Part shown: positions 19,345 to 27,000 of the stretch, piece after piece
Numbering within the stretch: the stretch's first letter is position 1
How the letters are laid out: each line of letters begins with the position of its first letter
NCBI GenBank assembly: GCA_004020545.1
Contig: SAQE01000032.1
Coordinates: 1-64,000 of the forward strand
Direction: 5' to 3'
Length of the DNA stretch: 64,000 nucleotides
From: Mesorhizobium sp.
Lineage (GTDB): Bacteria > Pseudomonadota > Alphaproteobacteria > Rhizobiales > Rhizobiaceae
The notes under the pieces: model-generated
Seen by the model: only the letters and a program-made list of their open reading frames with translations
Databases searched by the model: none
What the model was told of the DNA's origin: nothing
Translations under genes and position numbers: made by a program

Positions 19345-19380
19345 GGGCCCAGAAGCGGGCCCAGAAGCGGGCATCGAGGC
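19345..19380 (+). repeat. 12-bp tandem repeat in a divergent promoter
   Basis: GGGCCCAGAAGC is repeated exactly at 19345-19356 and 19357-19368, with a degenerate third unit GGGCATCGAGGC at 19369-19380. It lies immediately before the start codon of the HTH gene and could contain a regulator site or simply be replication slippage. Confidence 0.7.
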
Positions 19381-19389
19381 GGGCTTCGC

Positions 19390-20610
19390 ATGGACTCGCT
19401 GATCAATGCCGCCGGCCGCGCGTTGGCGTCGGGCGACCCGCTCGGCGCCTTGAAGCGCGTCGCGCTGCGCGACGACGCGCCGGCACTGGCGCTGCGCGGC
19501 ATCGCCATGGCGCAGCTCGGCGACTTCGCGAAGGCCAAGGCGCTGTTGAAGAGCGCCGCCCGCGCCTTCAGCCCGAAGGAGGCGGTGGCGCGTGCCCGCT
19601 GTGTGGTCGCCGAGGCCGAGATCGCGCTCGTCTCGCGCGATCTCGGCTGGCCGGAGAAGGCGTTGCGGGCTGCCCGAGCGACGCTTGAGGCGCATGGCGA
19701 CCGCGTCAATGCCGCCTACGCGGGAAGCCTCGAGGCGCGTCGCCTGATCCTGATCGGCCGGCTCGACGAGGCCGAGCGCCTGCTTGCCGGCTTCGATCCG
19801 GCGCCGCTGCCGCCGGTCGCGCGTGTCGCGCACGAGCTCGCCGCCGCCGGCATCGCGGTCAGGCGTCTGAGGACGAAGGTGGCGCGCTCGGCGCTAGGTC
19901 GGGCGTCGCTCGCGGCCTACCAGGCCAACATTCCCGCGTTGAAGGCCGAAGTCGAAAGCGCGTCGCTGGTGATGAATGCGCCCGTGGCGCGGCTCGTCGC
20001 GCGAGGCGCGGAGAAAGCGCTGTTGCTCGATGAGGTCGAGACGCTGCTGGCATCCGGGGCGCTCATAGTCGACGCCTGCCGCAACGTCGTGCGCAAGGCT
20101 GACACGGTGGTCTCGCTGGCGACGCGGCCGGTGCTGTTCGCGCTGGCGCGCACGCTGGCCGAAGCCTGGCCGGCCGATGCGTCGCGGGAGGTGCTGCTGA
20201 GACGCGCCTTCAGGGCCAGGCACGCCGATGAATCGCATCGCGCGCGGCTCAGGGTCGAGATGGGCCGGCTGCGCGCCGAATTGGGCGTGCTGGCCGAAAT
20301 CAACGCGACGGCGGCCGGCTTTGCCCTCACGCCGCTGAACGCCGCCGAGGTCGCGGTGCTGGCGCCGCCTGTCGAGGAGGAGCACGGCGCGGTGCTCGCC
20401 TTCCTGGCCGACGGCGAGTCATGGTCGAGCTCGGCGCTGGCGATCGCGCTCGGCGCCAGCGCGCGCACCGTGCAGCGGGCACTGGAAGAGCTTTCGACGG
20501 CAAGCAAGGTGCAGGCGGTCGGCCGCGGCAGGGCGCGCCGCTGGATGATGCCGCCGATGACCGGATTCCCGACTGTCTTGTTACTCCCGGGTCCGCTCCC
20601 GAGCGACTAG
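19390..20610 (+). CDS. C-terminal HTH-domain protein with helical repeats
   Basis: 406 residues. An in-frame stop at 19336 with no start codon between fixes the ATG at 19390, which has GAGGCGGG upstream. The first 300 residues are Ala/Leu-rich helices resembling TPR-like repeats (LALRGIAMAQLGDFAKAKAL). The C-terminus carries a helix-turn-helix (SSSALAIALGASARTVQRAL) followed by a basic segment. The layout suggests a transcriptional regulator whose helical domain binds a partner. It is divergent from DUF899 and 32 bp before a beta-propeller gene; its own family is not recognised beyond this. Confidence 0.7.
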   Translation: MDSLINAAGRALASGDPLGALKRVALRDDAPALALRGIAMAQLGDFAKAKALLKSAARAFSPKEAVARARCVVAEAEIALVSRDLGWPEKALRAARATLEAHGDRVNAAYAGSLEARRLILIGRLDEAERLLAGFDPAPLPPVARVAHELAAAGIAVRRLRTKVARSALGRASLAAYQANIPALKAEVESASLVMNAPVARLVARGAEKALLLDEVETLLASGALIVDACRNVVRKADTVVSLATRPVLFALARTLAEAWPADASREVLLRRAFRARHADESHRARLRVEMGRLRAELGVLAEINATAAGFALTPLNAAEVAVLAPPVEEEHGAVLAFLADGESWSSSALAIALGASARTVQRALEELSTASKVQAVGRGRARRWMMPPMTGFPTVLLLPGPLPSD

Positions 20611-20642
20611 TCTCCCGGCCATTGTTCGAATGGAGATCGAAA

Positions 20643-21302
20643 ATGAAACGAGCCGCTGCCGAGATCCTGCGTGAATACGGACCCTTTCCGGACGCCGAGC
20701 GCGTCAATGGCGTCACCTATGACGGCAAGAATGTCTGGTTCGCCACCGGCGACAAGCTGAAGGCGCTTGACCCGGAGAGTGGCGCGATCGTGCAATCGAT
20801 CGACGTCGCCTCGCATGCCGGGACCGCCTTCGACGGTGAGCACCTCTACCAGATCGCCGAGGACCGCATCCACAAGGTCGACCCGAAGACCGGCAAGGTC
20901 GTCGCCACCATTCCCGCCCCTGGCAACGGCGGCGATTCCGGCATGGCCTGGGCCGAAGGTTCGCTCTGGGTCGGCGAATACAGGGCGCACAAGATCCATC
21001 AGATCGATCCTGAAACCGGCAAGGTGATCCGCACCATCGAATCGAAGCGCGTCGTCACGGGCGTCACCTGGGTCGACGGCGAGCTCTGGCATGCCACTTG
21101 GGAAGGCGAGGAGGGCGATCTCTTGCGCATCGATCCCGAGACGGGCGACGTGCTGCAGGAGGTGGCGATGCCCTCTGGTGTGTCTGGACTGGAATCCGAC
21201 GGTGGTGGCTGCTTCTTCTGCGGTGGCGGCAGCAGCGGCAAGATCAAGGCCGTGCGCCGTCCCGGGTACAACCAGGACAAGGACTCGACCGTCGGCAAAT
21301 AG
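20643..21302 (+). CDS. Beta-propeller protein of glutamine-cyclotransferase/SMP-30 type
   Basis: 219 residues made of repeated propeller blades of the type KVDPKTGKVVATI, HQIDPETGKVIRTI and LRIDPETGDVLQEV, each with an Asp-Pro-x-Thr-Gly turn. This resembles Vgb/glutaminyl-cyclase-like propellers. No signal peptide is visible, so it is probably cytosolic. The C-terminus has a Cys pair in GGGCFFCGGGSSG. The reaction is unknown. It follows the HTH gene closely and is probably co-transcribed. Confidence 0.75.
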   Translation: MKRAAAEILREYGPFPDAERVNGVTYDGKNVWFATGDKLKALDPESGAIVQSIDVASHAGTAFDGEHLYQIAEDRIHKVDPKTGKVVATIPAPGNGGDSGMAWAEGSLWVGEYRAHKIHQIDPETGKVIRTIESKRVVTGVTWVDGELWHATWEGEEGDLLRIDPETGDVLQEVAMPSGVSGLESDGGGCFFCGGGSSGKIKAVRRPGYNQDKDSTVGK

Positions 21303-21470
21303 CCGGCAGGCCGAACTGCCAATCCAGCACTGACGGGAAGTTACGTTCACCACGCAGGATCTCGGCCCTGTGACGGTCAGAATGATGCCGCTTGGCTCAG
21401 TTTAAGGCCACTCCATTGACAAAGGTCGCGCCCGGTCGCTCCATTAGTTGTTACTAAAATGGAGGCAGCG

Positions 21471-21659
21471 ATGACGTACACGTATCGGTGCAAGGACTAT
21501 CCGGGAATGGAAGCCTGTCCCGGGAGCTTCACGGCAGAAAACGCGGAAGAGGTGATGAAGCACGTTGAGCTTCACGCCAGGTCCGCGCATGGTGAAGACC
21601 CTAGCCAATGGTCGCAAGAGGACCGCAAGCAGCTACAGGCTATGATGATTGCAAGCTAG
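21471..21659 (+). CDS. DUF1059 family small protein
   Basis: 62 residues from the ATG at 21471 with GGAGGC upstream. It matches the short DUF1059 family: an N-terminal MTYTYRCKDYPGMEACPGSF with two cysteines, and a conserved EEVMKHVELHARSAHG histidine segment. The cysteine and histidine pattern suggests metal binding, not proven here. Function is unknown. Confidence 0.8.
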   Translation: MTYTYRCKDYPGMEACPGSFTAENAEEVMKHVELHARSAHGEDPSQWSQEDRKQLQAMMIAS

Positions 21660-21672
21660 GCGTGCTTCTGGA

Positions 21673-22761
21673 TCAGGCCGCCTCGCGCGCCGGCCGGGCA
21701 ACGCCCTTGCTGGAGATCTGACCGGCATTCGGCCTGTCGATATGCGCCCAGGCCGGCCGCTCGAACAGGAAGTTCCCGAAGCCGGTGCGCTTGACGATGA
21801 AATAGAGAATGACCGGGCTGATGACCGAGACGAGCAGGACGGCCAAGCTTAGCATGCCGGTGTCGGTCAGAAGGCCGCTTGCAAGTGCTGCACCGCGGAA
21901 GATCGACATCGGGATGGTGAAGGCGACATAGACGACCAGCGAATGCTCCCCGAGCCACCGCAGCCATTCCATCGAAGCGAATTTCGACAGGAAGCCGCCG
22001 GCGACGCAAAGCGCCACCGCGCCGGCAACGGCCAGCGCAAGATGCAGCGGCGGCCAGGCCGCCAGGCCCATCTGCATGCCGACCGGCTTAACGGCATAAC
22101 CCGGTGAATAGACGAGCAGGCCGTTGACGATCGCCCATACGACCAATCCGGCGACGGCGATCGCCGGACGGGCTTGCGTCCACGCAACGAGCCGGAACAC
22201 CAGCGGCGCCATGGCGAAGCCGAGATAGAAGAACACGAAATAAGCCGCGAACTGCTCAAGGGCATAACTATCTGGACGCGGCGCCCACATCTGCAGCGCG
22301 GCAGCAGCCAAGATGACGATCCAGTGCGGCACGCGAAGCTCGCGCAGTAAGCGTATGACGATGCCGAACACCGCCAGCATGTAGATGAACCACAGCACGC
22401 CATAGGGTTGGACGACAGCCATCGCGAGGTCGTGCAGCATGCCGGCGGGATCGCGGCTGAAGATGCCGATCTTCAGTCCGATCGAGATGACAGCCCACAG
22501 CACGTAGAAATAGAGGTAGTGGACGACGCGCCGGTCGATGTAGCGCCGCCACGGCCGGTCGATCACCTGCGACAGGAACAAGCCTGAGATCAGGAAGAAC
22601 TCCGGCATGCGGAACGGTGTCGCGAAGCCGATGACGTAGTGCAGGAAGCCGACGCCGCCAGTGTATTCACCGGTGTTGTAGGCCGAGTACATCATCACCA
22701 CCAGGATGATCGAAAGACCTTTTGCCGTGTCCACCCACGACATGCGTGTCGAGCTGTTCAT
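21673..22761 (-). CDS. Acyltransferase family 3 membrane protein
   Basis: 362 residues from the ATG at 22761; a GTG at 22782 is an alternative. About ten membrane segments are seen. The N-terminal SWVDTAKGLSIILVVMMYSA and the FRMPEFFLISGLF segment match the acyltransferase-3/OpgC-type family, which transfers acyl or succinyl groups to surface or periplasmic sugars. The active-site histidine usually found after the AKG motif is replaced here by Tyr in MMYSAYN. The substrate is unknown. It is convergent with the DUF1059 gene. Confidence 0.8.
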   Translation of the reverse strand: MNSSTRMSWVDTAKGLSIILVVMMYSAYNTGEYTGGVGFLHYVIGFATPFRMPEFFLISGLFLSQVIDRPWRRYIDRRVVHYLYFYVLWAVISIGLKIGIFSRDPAGMLHDLAMAVVQPYGVLWFIYMLAVFGIVIRLLRELRVPHWIVILAAAALQMWAPRPDSYALEQFAAYFVFFYLGFAMAPLVFRLVAWTQARPAIAVAGLVVWAIVNGLLVYSPGYAVKPVGMQMGLAAWPPLHLALAVAGAVALCVAGGFLSKFASMEWLRWLGEHSLVVYVAFTIPMSIFRGAALASGLLTDTGMLSLAVLLVSVISPVILYFIVKRTGFGNFLFERPAWAHIDRPNAGQISSKGVARPAREAA

Positions 22762-23115
22762 AAACGCCCCCGAGAACGGCACCCGGCGCCATAGTATCGG
22801 AAGGGTGCACCTCTAGCAGCACGAAGCTTCGGATATCGTAAACGCGACGCTGCTAGTGGTGAACGTCTGACGCTTGGTACCCAAGGCGAATCCATGCGAT
22901 GGGCGGCGAACTGCCGTTGCGTGCCGTTGGCGCAACGACCTGGTAGCGCCAAATGCCGTCAAAGGTGGGCGATGACCGGTGACCCGTTTCATTGGCGTGC
23001 GATGCCACCGGCCGATGGCCTTCTAGGATCAGCAAAGGTGGCTATTTGAACAAATTTGAGTTGGGAGACGAAGCGAAGCAGGCCCGTACCAGTCGTTGCG
23101 CAAGAGATTATCGAT
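22762..23115. other. Gene-free gap with one inverted repeat
   Basis: This 354-bp stretch holds no convincing gene. It contains an imperfect 13-bp inverted repeat (22808-22820 and 22849-22861, CACCTCTAGCAGC against GCTGCTAGTGGTG, one mismatch, 28-bp spacer). The arms could form a hairpin or a regulator site upstream of the acyltransferase gene. Short open frames here have no ribosome binding site. Confidence 0.5.
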
Positions 23116-24006
23116 TCAAGGTAGCGGGATCGGCTTGTCACTGAGTGTGCGCAAATACGCGATCAGATCGACTCGTTCTGTCTCGTCCGGAACACCAGGC
23201 ATCTCCATCTTAACGCCCGGCCTGGTGAGCATGGGCCCGTACAGATATCTGTTCAGATCCTCATACGTCCACACGCCTTCCCAGCTCAGCAAGGCATCCG
23301 AATAATCCATATTTGCCATAGATGCCTTGTCGCGACCGACGACGCCCCACAAGTTCGGTCCCGCTTTGGTCCCTGCCTTTGGCTCGGCATTGTGGCAACG
23401 GTTACACGCGCGGGTGAAGTAGGTTCGGCCTTTCTCGACATCGGCAGAAGCCAACTTCATCGAGATCGGGGCTGGTGTTGGCAAGACGACGCCGTGCGAC
23501 ATCAGATAGTCTGCGACTTCACGTTGCCCCTTGCGTTTTGCGAGATGGAGCGGTGTCTTGCCGTCATTTGTCTTCGCATTCACGTCGGCGCCGGCCTCGA
23601 CCAGTGCCTTCACGCAGTCGAGACACCCGAGAATGACGGCGACATGAAGGGCGGATGCGCCGTCACGGTCCGAATTGGGATTTGCGTGATGCTCCAGCAA
23701 AAGCTTCAGCAGATCGATCTTGCGTTTCCCCATAGCCGCCATCAGCGGGCGACCCCAAGTCGTCTGGGCGTTGACGTCCGCACCACGTTCTATGAGCAGT
23801 TTTGCTGCTTCGATATGGCCCATCATGACCGCAAAATAGAGCGGCGTTGCGTCTCCATCGCTCTCATCGATGCCGGCACCTGCGTCGAGCGCTGCCGTGA
23901 TCGCCGCAACATCGCCGTTCTTCGCGGCGTCGTGAATGGCGGCGGCGCGCAATTCAATCGGGAAATAAACAAGCAGTGGCGCAATGAAAAGCAGGAGCCT
24001 GCGCAT
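23116..24006 (-). CDS. Exported ankyrin-repeat/cytochrome c fusion protein
   Basis: 296 residues from the ATG at 24006 with GGGGAGGGG upstream. A signal peptide (residues 1-22) is followed by four or five ankyrin repeats (about 25-170, for example DGKTPLHLAKRKGQREVADYL) and a class I cytochrome c domain (about 185-296). Heme attachment is CNRCH at 201-205, and the distal Met is in PGVKMEMPGV (M267 or M269). It must be periplasmic, since heme c is attached there. GC is lower than average. It probably passes electrons in a complex held by the ankyrin part; the partner is not evident. Confidence 0.87.
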   Translation of the reverse strand: MRRLLLFIAPLLVYFPIELRAAAIHDAAKNGDVAAITAALDAGAGIDESDGDATPLYFAVMMGHIEAAKLLIERGADVNAQTTWGRPLMAAMGKRKIDLLKLLLEHHANPNSDRDGASALHVAVILGCLDCVKALVEAGADVNAKTNDGKTPLHLAKRKGQREVADYLMSHGVVLPTPAPISMKLASADVEKGRTYFTRACNRCHNAEPKAGTKAGPNLWGVVGRDKASMANMDYSDALLSWEGVWTYEDLNRYLYGPMLTRPGVKMEMPGVPDETERVDLIAYLRTLSDKPIPLP

Positions 24007-24219
24007 TGGCCCCTCCCCAAGGCAAACCGGAGCACGCAGCACGCTTTTAACGAGACAAGGATACCTCAAACTCCCCGCGAGAACGAGAGTTTTCGGGAAG
24101 ACTGGCCATGGCCTTGCTGCCCACAGTCAGAGGCTGTGGGGTCCCATCCGTGTCAACTCGGACCGTAGCGCGAGCAAAGGTGGACTCTTCTACGCGGGTA
24201 CCAGCGTCAGGCTTCACCG

Positions 24220-25476
24220 CTAGCCGTCGCTTCGTGCCGGCGTTAAGGCCGTTGTCTCCCGCATCGCCACTGCCACGATCGCGCCCGACAGGAAGGTCAG
24301 CGCCGCGATTGCCGCGATCGCCGCGACGAAGCCGAAGAAGTCGGCGATGAGACCAGCTGACAGTGCTCCGATTGCATAGCCGAGGTCGCGCCAGAAGCGG
24401 TAGACGCTGAGCGACCGCGCCCGCCAGGACGGATGGGATGCATCCGACACCGCCGCAATCAGGCTCGGATAGACCATCGCCGTGCCGAGGCCGAGCAGCA
24501 GGCTGGCGAGCAGCCACCAGCGGAAATCGCGCGTCATGGCGGTAGTGAGAAGCCCTGCCGCCTGCACCCACATGCCGGCGACGATCAGGCCTTTGCGGCC
24601 CCAGCGATCGCTCAATGGCCCGGTCGCAACCTGAAGCACGCCCCAGACGGCAGGATAGACCGCCTTGAGGATGCCGATCTGCTCGACGCCAAGCCCGTTG
24701 GCGACGAAGAACAGCGGAAAGAGCCCCCAGCTCATGCCGTCGTTCAGATTGTTCACCAGGCCGGCCTGCGAGGCCGCGAACAAATTGCGGTCGCGCAACG
24801 AGGTGAGCATGAAGATCTCGCGGAAGCCGAGCGGCGAAGCCTCTTTCGCATGGTTCGAGAGTTCCAGCCGCACATGCTCGCGCGTGTCGCGCACCAAAAG
24901 GATCGAGAGCGCGGCACCGAGGATTGCATAGCCGACGCCGAGATAGATCGGCACCGGGCGCAGCCCGTAACGGCTCGCCAGATAGCCGGTAAGGTAGGCG
25001 GTGACGCCTACCGCGAGATAGCCGGCGAACTCGTTGAGGCCGACAGCGAGGCCGCGCGATTTCGGCCCGACGAGGTCGACTTTCATGATTACGGTCATCG
25101 ACCAGGCAAGCCCCTGGTTGATGCCGAGCAGCGCGTTGGCGGCGACGATCCAGCCCCAGCTCGGTGCCCAGATGATGATGAGGGGCACCGGCAGGTCGAA
25201 CAGCCAGCCCAGGATCAGCACACGCTTGCGGCCCCATGTGTCGGCAAGCTGGCCGGAGACGAGATTGGCGCAGGCCTTGACCACGCCGAAGCTGACGATG
25301 AAGGAGGTGACGAGCGTGGTGGAAGCGACGCCGAATTCCTCCGCGCCGATCAGCGGCACCACCGTCCGCTCGATGCCGACCATGCCGCCGACAAAGGCGT
25401 TGATCAGCACCAGGAGCGAAAACTGCCTCCAGTTGGCCTTGAGGCCGAGCGCAACGGCCGACGCGGCTGCGCTCAA
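24220..25476 (-). CDS. MFS transporter
   Basis: 418 residues with about 12 membrane segments and the MFS loop signature GQLADTWGRKRVLILG, repeated in the second half as GPLSDRWGRKGLIVAG. No ATG is in frame upstream; the TTG at 25476 overlaps the TGA of the hydrolase gene (TTGA), so translation is probably coupled to it. Because it shares an operon with a persulfide-dioxygenase-like enzyme under an ArsR-rhodanese regulator, export of a sulfur compound such as sulfite or thiosulfate is a reasonable guess but not shown. Confidence 0.85.
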   Translation of the reverse strand: MSAAASAVALGLKANWRQFSLLVLINAFVGGMVGIERTVVPLIGAEEFGVASTTLVTSFIVSFGVVKACANLVSGQLADTWGRKRVLILGWLFDLPVPLIIIWAPSWGWIVAANALLGINQGLAWSMTVIMKVDLVGPKSRGLAVGLNEFAGYLAVGVTAYLTGYLASRYGLRPVPIYLGVGYAILGAALSILLVRDTREHVRLELSNHAKEASPLGFREIFMLTSLRDRNLFAASQAGLVNNLNDGMSWGLFPLFFVANGLGVEQIGILKAVYPAVWGVLQVATGPLSDRWGRKGLIVAGMWVQAAGLLTTAMTRDFRWWLLASLLLGLGTAMVYPSLIAAVSDASHPSWRARSLSVYRFWRDLGYAIGALSAGLIADFFGFVAAIAAIAALTFLSGAIVAVAMRETTALTPARSDG

Positions 25477-26204
25477 GATCGAGCCCCGGCATTCGCGGCC
25501 CGGGTTTTGGCGGCGTTCGGCGGCGGGGGAGGGATGTCGGCGGTCATGACGGCGACGAACTGATCCTCGTCCTCGATACGGAACGCCTTGTTGAAGCGCC
25601 GCTCGAAGCCGATCGTCGATGTCGGCTTGCCGCTGAGCGAGCGGCCGCAGACTGAGCCGGAATAGGCGCCCGGCAGCACCTCGATATGGTCGGGCAGCTC
25701 CTTGAGGCGGCGCACGCTGCGATAGAGCGCGCGGGCGCCGTCCTCGGCGTTTGAAGCAAGCTCGGTGCGGCCGAGATCGCCGACCATCAGCGTGTGTCCG
25801 GTGAGCACGAACCAGGGCTCGGTCGACCGCGTCCGGTCCGTCACGAGGAGGCTGAGGTGCTCCGGCGTGTGGCCCGGCGTGTGGATGACGGTCGCCGTCA
25901 CATTGCCGAGCTCCAGCACCTCGCCGTCCTTCACGTGGCGGAACGGGAAGCCGGCCTCGGCGCCTTCGAACAGCACGTATTCGGCGCCGGTCGCCTCGGC
26001 GAGCGCCCGCCCGGCGGAGATATGGTCGGCATGGATATGCGTGTCGATGACATAGAGGATGCGCATCCCTGTCGCGCGCGCCGCCTCGATATAGGGCGCG
26101 ATGTCGCCGACCGGATCGACGACGGCCGCTGAAGCTTTGCCGCCGCAGCCGAACAGGTAGGAGGCGGCAACCGGGTCGGTATGCAGGAACTGCCTGAGAA
26201 TCAT
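25473..26204 (-). CDS. Persulfide dioxygenase-like (ETHE1-type) metallo-beta-lactamase fold protein
   Basis: 243 residues from the ATG at 26204 with GGAGGAAA upstream. The metal motif is THIHADH (H56, H58, D60, H61), and HTPGHTPEH and MVGDLGRTEL follow as in ETHE1/BLH-type persulfide dioxygenases, which oxidise glutathione persulfide to sulfite. The C-terminal SGKPTSTIGFERRFN is also typical of this family. The divergent ArsR-rhodanese gene and the overlapping MFS gene support a sulfide or persulfide detoxification role in the cytosol. Confidence 0.85.
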   Translation of the reverse strand: MILRQFLHTDPVAASYLFGCGGKASAAVVDPVGDIAPYIEAARATGMRILYVIDTHIHADHISAGRALAEATGAEYVLFEGAEAGFPFRHVKDGEVLELGNVTATVIHTPGHTPEHLSLLVTDRTRSTEPWFVLTGHTLMVGDLGRTELASNAEDGARALYRSVRRLKELPDHIEVLPGAYSGSVCGRSLSGKPTSTIGFERRFNKAFRIEDEDQFVAVMTADIPPPPPNAAKTRAANAGARS

Positions 26205-26267
26205 CGCTTTTCCTCCGAACGGGCGACTGTGCCGGGCGAGGTGCCCGACTTGACAGCAGGCCAAGAC

Positions 26268-26295
26268 TGTCATTCAATAATTCTATTAAATGACG
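26268..26295. promoter_or_regulatory. 28-bp palindrome between sulfur operon and its regulator
   Basis: TGTCATTCAATA (26268-26279), centre ATTC, then TATTAAATGACG (26284-26295). Ten of twelve arm positions are complementary. It is AT-rich and sits between the divergent starts at 26204 and 26315, like the operators of BigR/SqrR-type ArsR repressors. It most likely binds the neighbouring ArsR-rhodanese protein. Confidence 0.7.
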
Positions 26296-26314
26296 ATGCG
26301 TCGCTGAATGGCCT

Positions 26315-26992
26315 ATGTCAATCCGCAATCCGAAGCAGGCGCTCTACGAACAGTTCGCGATCGTCGCCAAGGCGTTCGGCCATCCGCTGCGACTGGAAAT
26401 CATCGAGCATCTGGCGCAAGGCGCACGCAGCGTCGAAGCGCTGGCAGCCAAGCTGGGCCAGCCGACAGCCAACATTTCGCAGCACCTGCAGGCGCTGCGC
26501 CGCGCCGGGCTGGTTATGGCCGAGCGCGAGGGCAAGTTCGTCTACTATTCGCTTGCCGACGACAGCGTGCTTTCAGCCTTCGCCTCGGTGCGCGGGGTTG
26601 CCGAGCGGCATCTCGCCGAAGTCGATCGCATCGTGCGCGGTTATTTCGACGCGCGGGACCGTATGCGACCAGTCGGCCGCGACGAACTTCAGTCCCTGAT
26701 GCGCGATGGGTTGGTGACGCTGATCGATGTCCGTCCGCCGGACGAGTTTGCGCTCGGTCACGTTCCCGGCGCGATCAATGTCCCGCTCGGTGAAATCAAC
26801 TCCTGGTCCGAAAGCGCCGATACCAGCCGGGAAGTCGTCGCCTACTGCCGCGGTCCCTGGTGCGTGATGTCCTTCGAGGCGGTGGCCGCGCTGCGCTCGC
26901 TTGGCCATTCCGCGCGCCGCCTCGAGGACGGCATGCCGGAATGGAAGGCCGCCGGCCTGCCGGTGGAAATGGCCGCCCGATCCTGCGGCTAA
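26315..26992 (+). CDS. ArsR regulator fused to rhodanese domain
   Basis: 225 residues. Residues 1-105 are an ArsR winged helix (LGQPTANISQHLQALRRAGL recognition region). Residues 120-225 are a rhodanese domain with the catalytic loop CRGPWC (C178 and C183). A third cysteine, C224, is next to the C-terminus. The ArsR part has no cysteine at all, unlike BigR and SqrR, whose two domain cysteines sense persulfide. Sensing through the rhodanese cysteines is therefore likely (inference). It is divergent from the hydrolase/MFS operon with a palindrome between. Confidence 0.9.
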   Translation: MSIRNPKQALYEQFAIVAKAFGHPLRLEIIEHLAQGARSVEALAAKLGQPTANISQHLQALRRAGLVMAEREGKFVYYSLADDSVLSAFASVRGVAERHLAEVDRIVRGYFDARDRMRPVGRDELQSLMRDGLVTLIDVRPPDEFALGHVPGAINVPLGEINSWSESADTSREVVAYCRGPWCVMSFEAVAALRSLGHSARRLEDGMPEWKAAGLPVEMAARSCG

Positions 26993-27000
26993 ATCGATAA

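Noticed and set aside
22853-23035. A 60-codon minus-strand gene
   Set aside because: No RBS, no conserved features, and overlaps the inverted repeat region.
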